Shown piece after piece: positions 1-5,548 of a stretch of DNA of 5,735 nt (within the stretch, counting starts at the first letter, position 1; each line of letters starts with the position of its first letter). The notes under the pieces are model-generated. The model saw nothing but the letters and a program-made list of their open reading frames with translations, had not been told where the DNA came from and did no database searches. The DNA lies in contig SABF01000108.1 in assembly GCA_009929095.1 (NCBI GenBank), positions 1-5,735 of the forward strand, given 5' to 3'. The DNA comes from Erysipelotrichia bacterium (GTDB lineage Bacteria > Bacillota_I > Bacilli_A > Erysipelotrichales > Erysipelotrichaceae). The translations under genes and the position numbers were made by a program.

Positions 1-404
1 ATTGTATACTTCACGCAAACAGTCTGGATCAATGCAAGATCCTTTCCAATATTTACCGTCTCAGCCTGTTTAATCGCACGGCGAATATCGGCAATGGTAA
101 TCTCTCCGTCAATTCCCTCAATTTTAACCGGTGACTTCAGTGCATAGCGTTTCATGCCAAATGACGGCATCGCCAGAATAACCTTTTTAACTGGTGCACC
201 AATCATTTTTTCTGCATCCGAACTCGCTCTCTTGATTGCATCCGTCACTGCTTTTGGATCGGTAATACCGTTATAGTCAAGTCCGAACACTGGTACACGT
301 TCTACCTTAATAATATTAAAACGTGTATTAAAAAACTCCCCCACAATCAGACGCACTTCATGGTCGGCAATCTCAACGGCCGCAAATATCTGCTTTTCGT
401 TCAC
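1..404 (-). CDS. FtsA-like cell-division/actin-fold protein, N-terminal 134 residues (3' end outside window)
   Basis: Translating the minus strand from a GTG at 404 gives 134 codons running off the left edge. After a first strand (IFAAVEIADHEVRLIVGEF, residues 6-24) come strand-rich segments and a helix ending in AEKMIG (64-69). Then follow VKKVILAMPSF (72-82) and DGEITIADIRRAIKQAE (99-115). This matches the order of FtsA subdomain 1A leading into the FtsA-specific 1C (SHS2) domain. FtsA is an actin-like ATPase that tethers FtsZ to the membrane. The usual first phosphate motif DIGTS is here EIADH (residues 11-15), so nucleotide binding may be altered or lost; a divergent FtsA or a paralog are both possible. 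The GTG is the only plausible start: an in-frame TAA lies about 36 bases upstream, and GGAG sits 9 bases before the GTG. In B. subtilis this place next to rpmB holds yloU, which this is not. The membrane-binding C-terminal helix cannot be assessed. Confidence 0.72.
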   Translation of the reverse strand, partial: MNEKQIFAAVEIADHEVRLIVGEFFNTRFNIIKVERVPVFGLDYNGITDPKAVTDAIKRASSDAEKMIGAPVKKVILAMPSFGMKRYALKSPVKIEGIDGEITIADIRRAIKQAETVNIGKDLALIQTVCVKYT

Positions 405-434
405 AGCAAGAAACTCCTTCCGGCTAACGCATGT

Positions 435-463
435 ATTTTATCACATTGTGAAAATTAAGAAAA
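435..463 (-). promoter_or_regulatory. Candidate sigma-A promoter of the FtsA-like gene
   Basis: On the minus strand an extended -10, TGATAAAAT, occupies 443 to 435. A weak -35, TTTTCT, lies at 463 to 458 with 17-bp spacing. Initiation near 428 would give a leader of about 24 bases carrying the GAAGGAG ribosome-binding site (about 420-414) and the GTG start at 404. The geometry is good, but the -35 matches only 3 of 6 positions. The assignment therefore rests on the extended -10. Confidence 0.45.
438..454. repeat. 17-bp imperfect palindrome overlapping the -10 of the FtsA-like gene promoter
   Basis: The bases TCACA-T-TGTGA (441-451) form a perfect inverted repeat. It extends to 438-454 with one mismatched pair. 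It overlaps the candidate extended -10 (435-443) of the divergent FtsA-like gene, a natural place for a repressor operator. The arms are in the opposite order to a CRP site (TGTGA-N6-TCACA), so CRP is not implied. The binding factor is unknown and chance is possible in AT-rich DNA. Confidence 0.35.
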
Positions 464-472
464 TGTTTTTAC

Positions 473-498
473 ATACAGTTAATGCAATAACACTGTAT
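473..498. repeat. Inverted repeat with 7-bp arms in the divergent intergenic region
   Basis: The perfect arms ATACAGT (473-479) and ACTGTAT (492-498) are separated by 12 bases. The right arm overlaps a plus-strand TATAAT (496-501). The 26-bp span and its place between two divergent genes fit an operator for a dimeric regulator, but no known box is recognised. Confidence 0.35.
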
Positions 499-501
499 AA
501 T
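494..501 (+). promoter_or_regulatory. Candidate upstream -10 element for rpmB
   Basis: A perfect TATAAT (496-501) is preceded directly by TG. No good -35 lies at 16-18 bp; the best hexamer, TTTACA at 468-473, is 22 bp away, which is too far. If used, initiation near 508 would give an rpmB leader of about 147 bases. It competes with the site at 545-573 and I cannot choose firmly between them. Confidence 0.25.
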
Positions 502-544
502 CATACGACACATGAAGCTCAGTGCTAGTAAAAAGATGAAATAT

Positions 545-573
545 TTTTTCTATTTTGCACATTATGTCATAAT
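545..573 (+). promoter_or_regulatory. Candidate extended -10 promoter for rpmB
   Basis: TGTCATAAT (565-573) is an extended -10 with the hexamer CATAAT matching 5 of 6 positions. A poor T-rich -35 (TTTTTC, 545-550) is spaced 17 bp away. Initiation near 580 would leave a leader of about 75 bases before the rpmB start at 655, containing the hairpin at 612-636. The weak -35 keeps confidence low. Confidence 0.3.
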
Positions 574-611
574 TTCAGGTAAATGAAAATGTTGCAAATC
601 CAATTGAGACA

Positions 612-636
612 TGATAATCTAATTTAGCAATTATCA
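612..636 (+). promoter_or_regulatory. Hairpin-forming inverted repeat directly upstream of the rpmB ribosome-binding site
   Basis: TGATAAT (612-618) and ATTATCA (630-636) are perfect reverse complements. Inside them CTA (619-621) pairs with TAG (625-627) around a 3-base loop, leaving a 2-base bulge (628-629). The potential stem totals 10 bp and ends three bases before AAGGAGG (640-646). It could be an RNA element affecting L28 translation or a DNA operator. The arms equal those of the Fur-family 7-1-7 box (TGATAAT-N-ATTATCA), but the spacer is 11 rather than 1, so Fur control is only a hypothesis. The stem is AU-rich and its stability was not computed. Confidence 0.4.
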
Positions 637-639
637 GGT

Positions 640-646
640 AAGGAGG
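640..646 (+). promoter_or_regulatory. rpmB Shine-Dalgarno, decides the start codon
   Basis: A strong AAGGAGG lies 8 bases before the ATG at 655 but only 2 bases before the in-frame ATG at 649. Normal spacing therefore selects 655. Confidence 0.85.
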
Positions 647-654
647 TTATGGTC

Positions 655-885
655 ATGTCAAGAGTCTGTGCCGTATCCGGAAAAAAAGCGATGTCAGGCA
701 ATGCCCGTTCCCATTCTCTGCGTGCTACACGCCGCAAATGGAATGTGAATCTTCAGAAAGTTCATATGATAGTAGATGGCAAGCCTACAACTGTACGTAT
801 TTCTGCTCGTGCAATGAAGACGCTCAAGTCCGGTGCTAAAAAGAAGACTGCTGCAGCTGCAGCAGAAACTGCAAAAGCTGAATAA
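655..885 (+). CDS. rpmB: 50S ribosomal protein L28
   Basis: The 76-residue product is a structural protein of the large ribosomal subunit. Family signatures are [20 protein letters not shown] (2-21), then [10 protein letters not shown] and [21 protein letters not shown]. The ATG at 655 is preferred over the in-frame ATG at 649 because of Shine-Dalgarno spacing and because L28 proteins typically start directly before the (A/S)RxC segment. Only one cysteine (Cys5) is present, so the zinc-ribbon CxxC pairs of the C+ form are absent, as in B. subtilis L28. After the core, the protein carries a Lys/Ala-rich tail (about residues 62-76). It is therefore longer than the roughly 62-residue B. subtilis protein. 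The tail codons include an 18-bp perfect DNA palindrome (848-865), a by-product of alanine GCN repeats. The gene is convergent with thiN, the same arrangement as in B. subtilis, and ends at a hairpin terminator. Confidence 0.97.
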   Translation: MSRVCAVSGKKAMSGNARSHSLRATRRKWNVNLQKVHMIVDGKPTTVRISARAMKTLKSGAKKKTAAAAAETAKAE

Positions 886-890
886 GCGAT

Positions 891-930
891 AAAAGAAAAA
901 AGAAACTTCACTGCGGTGAAGTCTTTTTTT
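891..930. terminator. Bidirectional intrinsic terminator between rpmB and thiN
   Basis: ACTTCAC (905-911) and GTGAAGT (916-922) form a perfect 7-bp stem with a TGCG loop. On the plus strand it is followed by C and seven T (924-930), ending rpmB. On the minus strand the same stem is followed by a T-rich tract (complement of 904-891, interrupted by two C), ending the rlmN-to-thiN operon. The A-rich and T-rich flanks can also pair and lengthen the stem. The thiN stop codon (929-931) overlaps the plus-strand T tract, so the two genes share a very compact terminator. Confidence 0.88.
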
Positions 931-1549
931 ATATCCTGCCTGAATCTCTTGAGCGAACCGTAATAATGATGCCGGAATGAACTGTCAGAATACCCTTGCT
1001 GCCAGTCAATTCGTTGGAAAGACCGTATAAATCAGTGGCCTTCATTACTCTATGATGCAGCAGGTACTTAAATCCGCTGAGACTGATCTCGGTATCAGCT
1101 GCTGCAAATACAGAAAAATACAAAAATTCATTCTGTTCTATTTCATAGCTTCCGCTTGATCTCGCCTGTATCTGATTCTGATCATTCTGCAGAATCAGCT
1201 GATTCGGAAATTCATAAACCAGCTTCATATTGACGATTTCATGATCAATTCTTCCGCCCAGAGCACCAGTCAGAATAATTGTTTCATAGCCTTTATCTGC
1301 AGCAAAACGTACAGCAGCTTCGCTGTCGGAATCATTCTTGATTGGATTCAATCTGATCAGCTGATCTGCACTTTCTCTGATTTCTTTATATTCTGCTTCG
1401 CTGACTGAATCAAAATCCCCGATTGCAGCAATCATATGAATATGCTTTTGAGCAAGAAACAGAGCGCCTCGATCAGCGCCAATATAATCAGCAGTCATTT
1501 CCGTAACACTGTCGGTCAGTGACAGAGCAATGACACATACACTATTCAA
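929..1549 (-). CDS. thiN: Thiamine pyrophosphokinase
   Basis: The 206-residue product transfers pyrophosphate from ATP to thiamine, giving thiamine pyrophosphate in the cytoplasm. Family landmarks appear in order: GADRGA (24-29), the acidic GDFDS (44-48), KNDSDSEAA (71-79, the KxxTD-type active-site segment), and TGALGGRIDH (94-103). A C-terminal beta-rich thiamine-binding domain follows, with YGLSNEL (175-181) and a closing ILTVHSGIIITV. Length is normal for the family. The start is a TTG at 1549, since an in-frame TGA lies three codons upstream and no better start fits the first beta strand; the ribosome-binding site (AGAAAGG, 12 bases away) is weak. The start overlaps the end of rpe by 8 bases, so translation probably depends on coupling to rpe. 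It is the last gene of the operon. No other thiamine gene is nearby. Confidence 0.93.
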   Translation of the reverse strand: MNSVCVIALSLTDSVTEMTADYIGADRGALFLAQKHIHMIAAIGDFDSVSEAEYKEIRESADQLIRLNPIKNDSDSEAAVRFAADKGYETIILTGALGGRIDHEIVNMKLVYEFPNQLILQNDQNQIQARSSGSYEIEQNEFLYFSVFAAADTEISLSGFKYLLHHRVMKATDLYGLSNELTGSKGILTVHSGIIITVRSRDSGRI

Positions 1550-2186
1550 GAGAAATCACAGCCTTTCTCATATCATTTTTAAAAATATATGAACCAGCGA
1601 CCAGTACATCTGCACCGGCTTCCCTGCACTGTGCTCCTGTCTCTGCATTAATGCCGCCGTCAACTTCTATATGAGCATTCAGGTTTTTTTCATTCAGCCA
1701 TCCGCGCAGTGTACGAATCTTATCCAGGGCTGATGGCATGAATTTCTGACCTCCGAATCCTGGTTCGACTGACATGATCAGAAACAGATCAAAATCATTC
1801 AGATATGGCTTTAGTTTTTCAACATCAGTCTGAGGCTTGATAGTCAGTCCAGCATCTTTGCCAAGAGAATGAATATGCTTGGCCATATCCCTGATTCTGT
1901 TTTCATCAAGCAGCGCTTCCTCATGAAAGTTAATGCAGTCGGCTCCGGCCCCAATAAATCGGTCGCAGTAAAAAACCGGATCAGAAATCATCAGATGCAC
2001 ATCAAGATACAGATCGGACATCTTTCTGAAGCCGCTTAGAATATCCGGACCAAATGTAATATTCGGGACAAAGTGTCCATCCATCACATCGTAGTGCAGC
2101 CATTTTGCTCCACTCTGATTCACCTCTTTCATCTGCGTTTCCAATCGAGAATAATCAAGAGACAGTACAGATGGTGCAATGATCAT
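1542..2186 (-). CDS. rpe: Ribulose-phosphate 3-epimerase
   Basis: The 214-residue TIM-barrel enzyme interconverts D-ribulose 5-phosphate and D-xylulose 5-phosphate in the pentose phosphate pathway. The N-terminal IAPSVLSLDYSRL is typical. Metal ligands and acid/base residues are visible: His31 and Asp33 in LHYDVMDGHFVPN, His64 in DVHLM, and Asp176 in EVDGGIN. The phosphate-binding segments SVEPGFGGQKF (139-149) and GADVLVAGSYIF near the C-terminus are intact. Length is normal for the family. The ATG overlaps the rsgA stop as ATGA, with a purine-rich AAGGAAGGAA upstream. The strand-5 region reads GLTIKPQT, a mild variant of the usual GVALNPxT. The gene lies between rsgA and thiN as in many Firmicutes; the shared operon probably reflects housekeeping co-expression rather than a common pathway. 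Confidence 0.97.
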   Translation of the reverse strand: MIIAPSVLSLDYSRLETQMKEVNQSGAKWLHYDVMDGHFVPNITFGPDILSGFRKMSDLYLDVHLMISDPVFYCDRFIGAGADCINFHEEALLDENRIRDMAKHIHSLGKDAGLTIKPQTDVEKLKPYLNDFDLFLIMSVEPGFGGQKFMPSALDKIRTLRGWLNEKNLNAHIEVDGGINAETGAQCREAGADVLVAGSYIFKNDMRKAVISLE

Positions 2187-3046
2187 AGATACTTTTCCTT
2201 CCTTTCCTGAATCAGTTTGAGCACGTTCAGATAATCATCATATCTGACTTTGGGAATTAACCCTTCTTCAACTGCCTGTTTTATCATGCATCCCGGTTCA
2301 TTTTGATGCACGCAGTCATTAAATCTGCACTTACCTAAATATGGCTGAAATTCCAATACACTCTGTGCCAGTTCAGTAACATCCATATCCGAGAAATCAA
2401 GCGAACTGAATCCCGGGGTATCGGCAACCAGTCCGCCGGCAACGACATGCAGTTCATTATGCCGTGTAGTATGCCTGCCTCGACCCAATGCTTTTGAAAT
2501 CTCCTGTGTAGCCAGTCGAAATGTCGGATCCAATTTGTTCAGAAGAGAAGATTTGCCAGCGCCAGACTGACCAGTAAGCACTGTGATCCTGCCGGATAAA
2601 ATCTCTGCGAGCGAAGGATCGAGTACATCTTTTGCAGTGCGAACCGTTCGCATCGGTCCAGATTCATATTCCCTGATGCGATGTTCTGTCTCATCTGAAA
2701 TTCCAAGATCAGTCTTGGTCACGCATAGCAGCGGTGTAATTCCTGCATGTACGATCAGAAAAGAAAGCCGATCAATCAGGATGCTGGAAAACTCAGGTTC
2801 TTTTACACTCATTACAATAATTGCCTGATCAACATTGGCAATTGCCGGTCGCTTCAGCTGATTGGCTCGCGGCAGTATTTTCTGAATGCCCCACTTTCCA
2901 TTCGAACATTCCGCTTCTACAATATCGCCGGTAACCGGTATAGTCTGCTGTCGTACTTTGCCCATCACAATTGCAGGAAAACGAGTGCCATCATCCCTCT
3001 GCAGAACATAATCCTTGGATACAATCTTAACAATGCGTGCTTTCAT
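2183..3046 (-). CDS. rsgA: Ribosome small-subunit biogenesis GTPase RsgA (circularly permuted)
   Basis: RsgA is a GTPase that acts late in 30S subunit assembly, checking the decoding centre. The 287-residue product has an N-terminal OB-fold (about 1-65) and a circularly permuted G domain. G4 TKTD (110-113) comes before the P-loop GQSGAGKSS (159-167), the GRGRHTTRH switch (188-196) and G3 DTPG (209-212). The C-terminal zinc site is Cys240, Cys245, His247 and Cys253. An in-frame ATG at 3127 would add 27 residues and overlap the kinase gene by 68 bases. The ATG at 3046 is preferred because it opens the OB-fold directly (MKARIVKIVSKDYVLQ) and has AGGAG just upstream in the 13-base gap after the kinase stop. 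In B. subtilis RsgA (CpgA) is a substrate of PrkC, which fits its place beside the kinase; phosphorylation here is inference. The end overlaps rpe by 4 bases. Confidence 0.96.
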   Translation of the reverse strand: MKARIVKIVSKDYVLQRDDGTRFPAIVMGKVRQQTIPVTGDIVEAECSNGKWGIQKILPRANQLKRPAIANVDQAIIVMSVKEPEFSSILIDRLSFLIVHAGITPLLCVTKTDLGISDETEHRIREYESGPMRTVRTAKDVLDPSLAEILSGRITVLTGQSGAGKSSLLNKLDPTFRLATQEISKALGRGRHTTRHNELHVVAGGLVADTPGFSSLDFSDMDVTELAQSVLEFQPYLGKCRFNDCVHQNEPGCMIKQAVEEGLIPKVRYDDYLNVLKLIQERKEKYL

Positions 3047-3059
3047 TCGTCTCCTGACT

Positions 3060-4802
3060 TTAGTAGCAGTAAAGAATGACATGGTTGGTGTCGGTCTGAG
3101 TATATTCTGTGCCCATTTCCGGATCACATTTGATCACAATTCCAGTCTTCAGATTGGCAATTTCAGTTTCGCTGAGACCAGTCGTGTCAAGGTTGCTTGT
3201 AAGAACAGTCAGACCCATTTCTTCCAGCTCTGATACTGCCTCCTCAATTTTCTTTCCCTCCAAATCAGTTGGAATAGTTACTGTTGGATAGGATGCGTAG
3301 ATCAGCCTGATTTCGTTGGTAGATTCCGGATTGAATTCGGTTCCGGCAGCCATCAGTTCCTGGCGGATAACGGTGCCAGGAGCTGCAGTATCACTGTTTT
3401 CTTCCTGAGTCGTTACCTTCATATTTTTGTATTGAGCAAGATCATTTTCTGCATCTAACAGTTTGTATCCCGTATAATCCTTCATCCTGACACCGATGCC
3501 CGAAGAAACTGAAACAGTAATGCTGGAATTTTTCTCTACTTCAGTCCCTACATTTGGGGATACTGATATAATCTTTCCTTTTTCGGTATCAGAAGTCAGT
3601 GTATAAGTAACATTGTTCGTATCCAGATAGATTTCATTTTCATTGCACAGACTCTTGGCGTCCGTCAGACTCATGCCAATAATATTAGGTATTGTGGCAG
3701 TAGTTACTTTAGGCTGAAACAAACCGGACGTAGTTGCCGCAAAATAAATACCCGCTACTGCAAGAAGAGACAGACAGATCACTAGAACGATCATCAGAAG
3801 CTTATTACCCTTCTGTTTATGCTCTACTGCCGGACGAACTACACGCTGTCCACTCTTATCCGGCTTACGAGGCTGAGTCCTGCGCTGCTGAGCAGTTGGA
3901 CGATCATATTTTGATGCCTTGGTATTTTTGGAAGCCTCTGCTGCAGCTGGTGAACGAAGTATCAGCCGTGGTTCATTCAGACGTTCCGGGCGCATACATA
4001 CTCGCAGTTCTTCCAGCATTTCATTGCAGGATGCGTAGCGCATTCTCGGATCTTTGGCAGTTGAACGAATGATAATATTATCCAGAGACTGAGGAATCTC
4101 CGGGTTGATTGATCGAGCGTCCGGCATCTCGTTGCGCATATGCATGAGAGCGACCTGCACTGCATTTTCTGCCTTGAAAGGAACATCTCCAGTCAGCATT
4201 TCATACAGTACTATACCAAGTGCATAGATGTCGGACTGTACAGTTGCATGTTCTCCTTTAGCAAGTTCCGGTGCAAGATAGTGCACAGACCCCATAACAT
4301 TGTTTGCCTGAGTCAGCTGATTGCTGCCCTTGGCAATTGCAATGCCGAAATCAAGCACTTTGATTGTTCCATCTGCTTTGATAATGACGTTCTGCGGCTT
4401 GATGTCACGATGAATGATTTCGCGCTTGTGTGCCTCAGCAATCGCCGAAACAAGCTGCTTCATAACATCAACAGCTTCTTCCTTCAACAGACCGTGTCGT
4501 CCCTGAATAACCTGTTTCAGTGTCTTTCCAGGAACGAATTCCATAACAATATAGTGATGTCCTTTATAGTCACCAACATCATAGATTTCAACAATATTGG
4601 GATGAGACAATGCTGTGGCAGCCTGTGCTTCCCGCTCAAAACGGGCAACAGATATAGCATCCGTACTCAGTTCACTTCTCAGAATTTTAATTGCCACCTG
4701 TCGATTCAGTATGGTATCTACCGCAAGAAAAACATCAGCCATGCCGCCTTGGCCAATATGCTGAAATACCTCATAGCGGTTTGCAATCATATTCGTACTC
4801 AT
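3060..4802 (-). CDS. prkC: PASTA-domain eukaryotic-type Ser/Thr protein kinase
   Basis: The 580-residue membrane kinase senses peptidoglycan or lipid II state and phosphorylates cytoplasmic proteins. The kinase domain (about 9-268) has a glycine loop GQGGMADV (17-24), catalytic Lys39, helix-C Glu58, HRDIKPQN (131-138), DFG (151-153) and GSVHYLAPE (171-179). The activation loop QLTQANN keeps one threonine (Thr164) where PrkC and PknB homologs usually carry two or more, so activating phosphorylation may differ. A basic, disordered linker (about 270-333) precedes one transmembrane helix (about 334-356). Three extracellular PASTA repeats follow, at about 367-434, 435-505 and 506-580, and the protein ends right after the third. 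Three extracellular cysteines (386, 559, 579) are present. The ATG overlaps the phosphatase stop as ATGA, with GAGGAG 8 bases upstream, giving tight coupling with its antagonist phosphatase. The gene is intact. Confidence 0.97.
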   Translation of the reverse strand: MSTNMIANRYEVFQHIGQGGMADVFLAVDTILNRQVAIKILRSELSTDAISVARFEREAQAATALSHPNIVEIYDVGDYKGHHYIVMEFVPGKTLKQVIQGRHGLLKEEAVDVMKQLVSAIAEAHKREIIHRDIKPQNVIIKADGTIKVLDFGIAIAKGSNQLTQANNVMGSVHYLAPELAKGEHATVQSDIYALGIVLYEMLTGDVPFKAENAVQVALMHMRNEMPDARSINPEIPQSLDNIIIRSTAKDPRMRYASCNEMLEELRVCMRPERLNEPRLILRSPAAAEASKNTKASKYDRPTAQQRRTQPRKPDKSGQRVVRPAVEHKQKGNKLLMIVLVICLSLLAVAGIYFAATTSGLFQPKVTTATIPNIIGMSLTDAKSLCNENEIYLDTNNVTYTLTSDTEKGKIISVSPNVGTEVEKNSSITVSVSSGIGVRMKDYTGYKLLDAENDLAQYKNMKVTTQEENSDTAAPGTVIRQELMAAGTEFNPESTNEIRLIYASYPTVTIPTDLEGKKIEEAVSELEEMGLTVLTSNLDTTGLSETEIANLKTGIVIKCDPEMGTEYTQTDTNHVILYCY

Positions 4803-5548
4803 GAGCGGGTCTCCTCGTTCAGATCAATCAAAATTGCTGTGACATTGTCATATCCGCCCGCTTCCAGCGCTGCTCTGACAAGTCTCCTCGCCCGCAGCGA
4901 TGGATCAAGTTCCGTGTTATGAACAATCTCTTTCAGGGTCGCTTCCGGAACATAGCCATGCAGACCATCGCTGCAGAGAAGAAATCCTTTGACTGGTTCC
5001 AGATGCGTATCAATATCACATCGCATGCTTTCCCAAACACCTAACGCATTTGTCAGTACATTTTTCCGACTGAAAGTTGCTGCTTCGTCCTGATTCAGCT
5101 CGCCATGAGCAATCATATCCTGCATCAGTGTATGATCCATAGTCAGCTGCTGAAAGCGGCCATCCCCATAAAATCCATATACTCTTGAATCACCGATATT
5201 TACTATAAATTTACCGATTTCAGTCAGAATTACTCCTGTCAGAGTTGTCCCCATTCCCTTCAGTGAAGTACTCTGATTACCAAGCGTAAATATCTTTTTA
5301 TTGATTGAAGCGACTTCCTGTCGAAGCCATTTCTTGAATTCACCAGCATCATTGATTGGCTTTGAATTTGAAAATGCTTCAGAAAGACCCGATACAGCAA
5401 GATGACTTGCTACATCGCCGCCCCTGCCGCCGCCAATTCCATCACAGATCATCGCAAAAACGTCACCATTACCATTGGTGGCAATTACATAGTTATCCTG
5501 ATTCGTCTTACGGATTTTGCCGCGGTCTGTGATTCCGTAATACTTCAT
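4799..5548 (-). CDS. prpC: PP2C-family Ser/Thr protein phosphatase (partner of the PASTA kinase)
   Basis: The 249-residue cytoplasmic Mn/Mg-dependent phosphatase reverses phosphorylation by the neighbouring kinase. PPM-family motifs are complete: RKTNQD (13-18, metal ligand Asp18), CDGIGG (35-40, Asp36 and Gly37), MGTTL (99-103), NIGDSRVY (117-124), LCSDGL (191-196, Asp194) and GGYDNVTA (231-238, Asp234). Length is close to B. subtilis PrpC. An upstream in-frame ATG at 5593 would add 15 residues that only re-read the rlmN end. The ATG at 5548 is chosen because MKYYGITDRGKIRKTNQD is the normal N-terminus and because it forms an ATGA overlap with the rlmN stop. AAAGGAA lies about 12 bases upstream, rather far, so coupling to rlmN translation is likely. 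The 3' end overlaps the kinase start by 4 bases. Confidence 0.96.
   Translation of the reverse strand: MKYYGITDRGKIRKTNQDNYVIATNGNGDVFAMICDGIGGGRGGDVASHLAVSGLSEAFSNSKPINDAGEFKKWLRQEVASINKKIFTLGNQSTSLKGMGTTLTGVILTEIGKFIVNIGDSRVYGFYGDGRFQQLTMDHTLMQDMIAHGELNQDEAATFSRKNVLTNALGVWESMRCDIDTHLEPVKGFLLCSDGLHGYVPEATLKEIVHNTELDPSLRARRLVRAALEAGGYDNVTAILIDLNEETRS

Noticed and set aside
1..404. Asp23/YloU family gene expected next to rpmB from B. subtilis order
   Set aside because: The translation has FtsA 1A/1C features (AEKMIG helix, DGEITIADI) and the wrong length and motifs for Asp23 proteins.
583..627. 14-codon ORF in the rpmB leader as a real gene
   Set aside because: It is too short, its upstream AGG is weak and only a few bases from the ATG, and it has no recognisable function. 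It is kept only as a side note to the leader repeat.
848..865. 18-bp perfect palindrome CTGCTGCAGCTGCAGCAG at the end of rpmB
   Set aside because: It is explained by alternating alanine codons in the Lys/Ala-rich tail. It could fold in the mRNA but needs no separate function.
2583..3291. Several plus-strand open frames of 60-110 codons opposite rsgA and the kinase 3' end
   Set aside because: They are low-quality shadow frames of conserved minus-strand genes, with no family motifs or initiation signals.
3734..4186. Plus- and minus-strand open frames in other frames of the kinase gene (3734-4072 plus, 3977-4186 minus)
   Set aside because: The kinase reading frame is intact through this stretch, so these are out-of-frame shadows, not evidence of a frameshift or nested gene.
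4140..4922. Plus-strand 260-codon open frame opposite the kinase N-terminus and phosphatase C-terminus
   Set aside because: It is antisense to two clearly functional genes, is rich in Cys, His and Asn with no recognisable domain, and has no ribosome-binding site. It is a by-product of codon usage on the minus strand.
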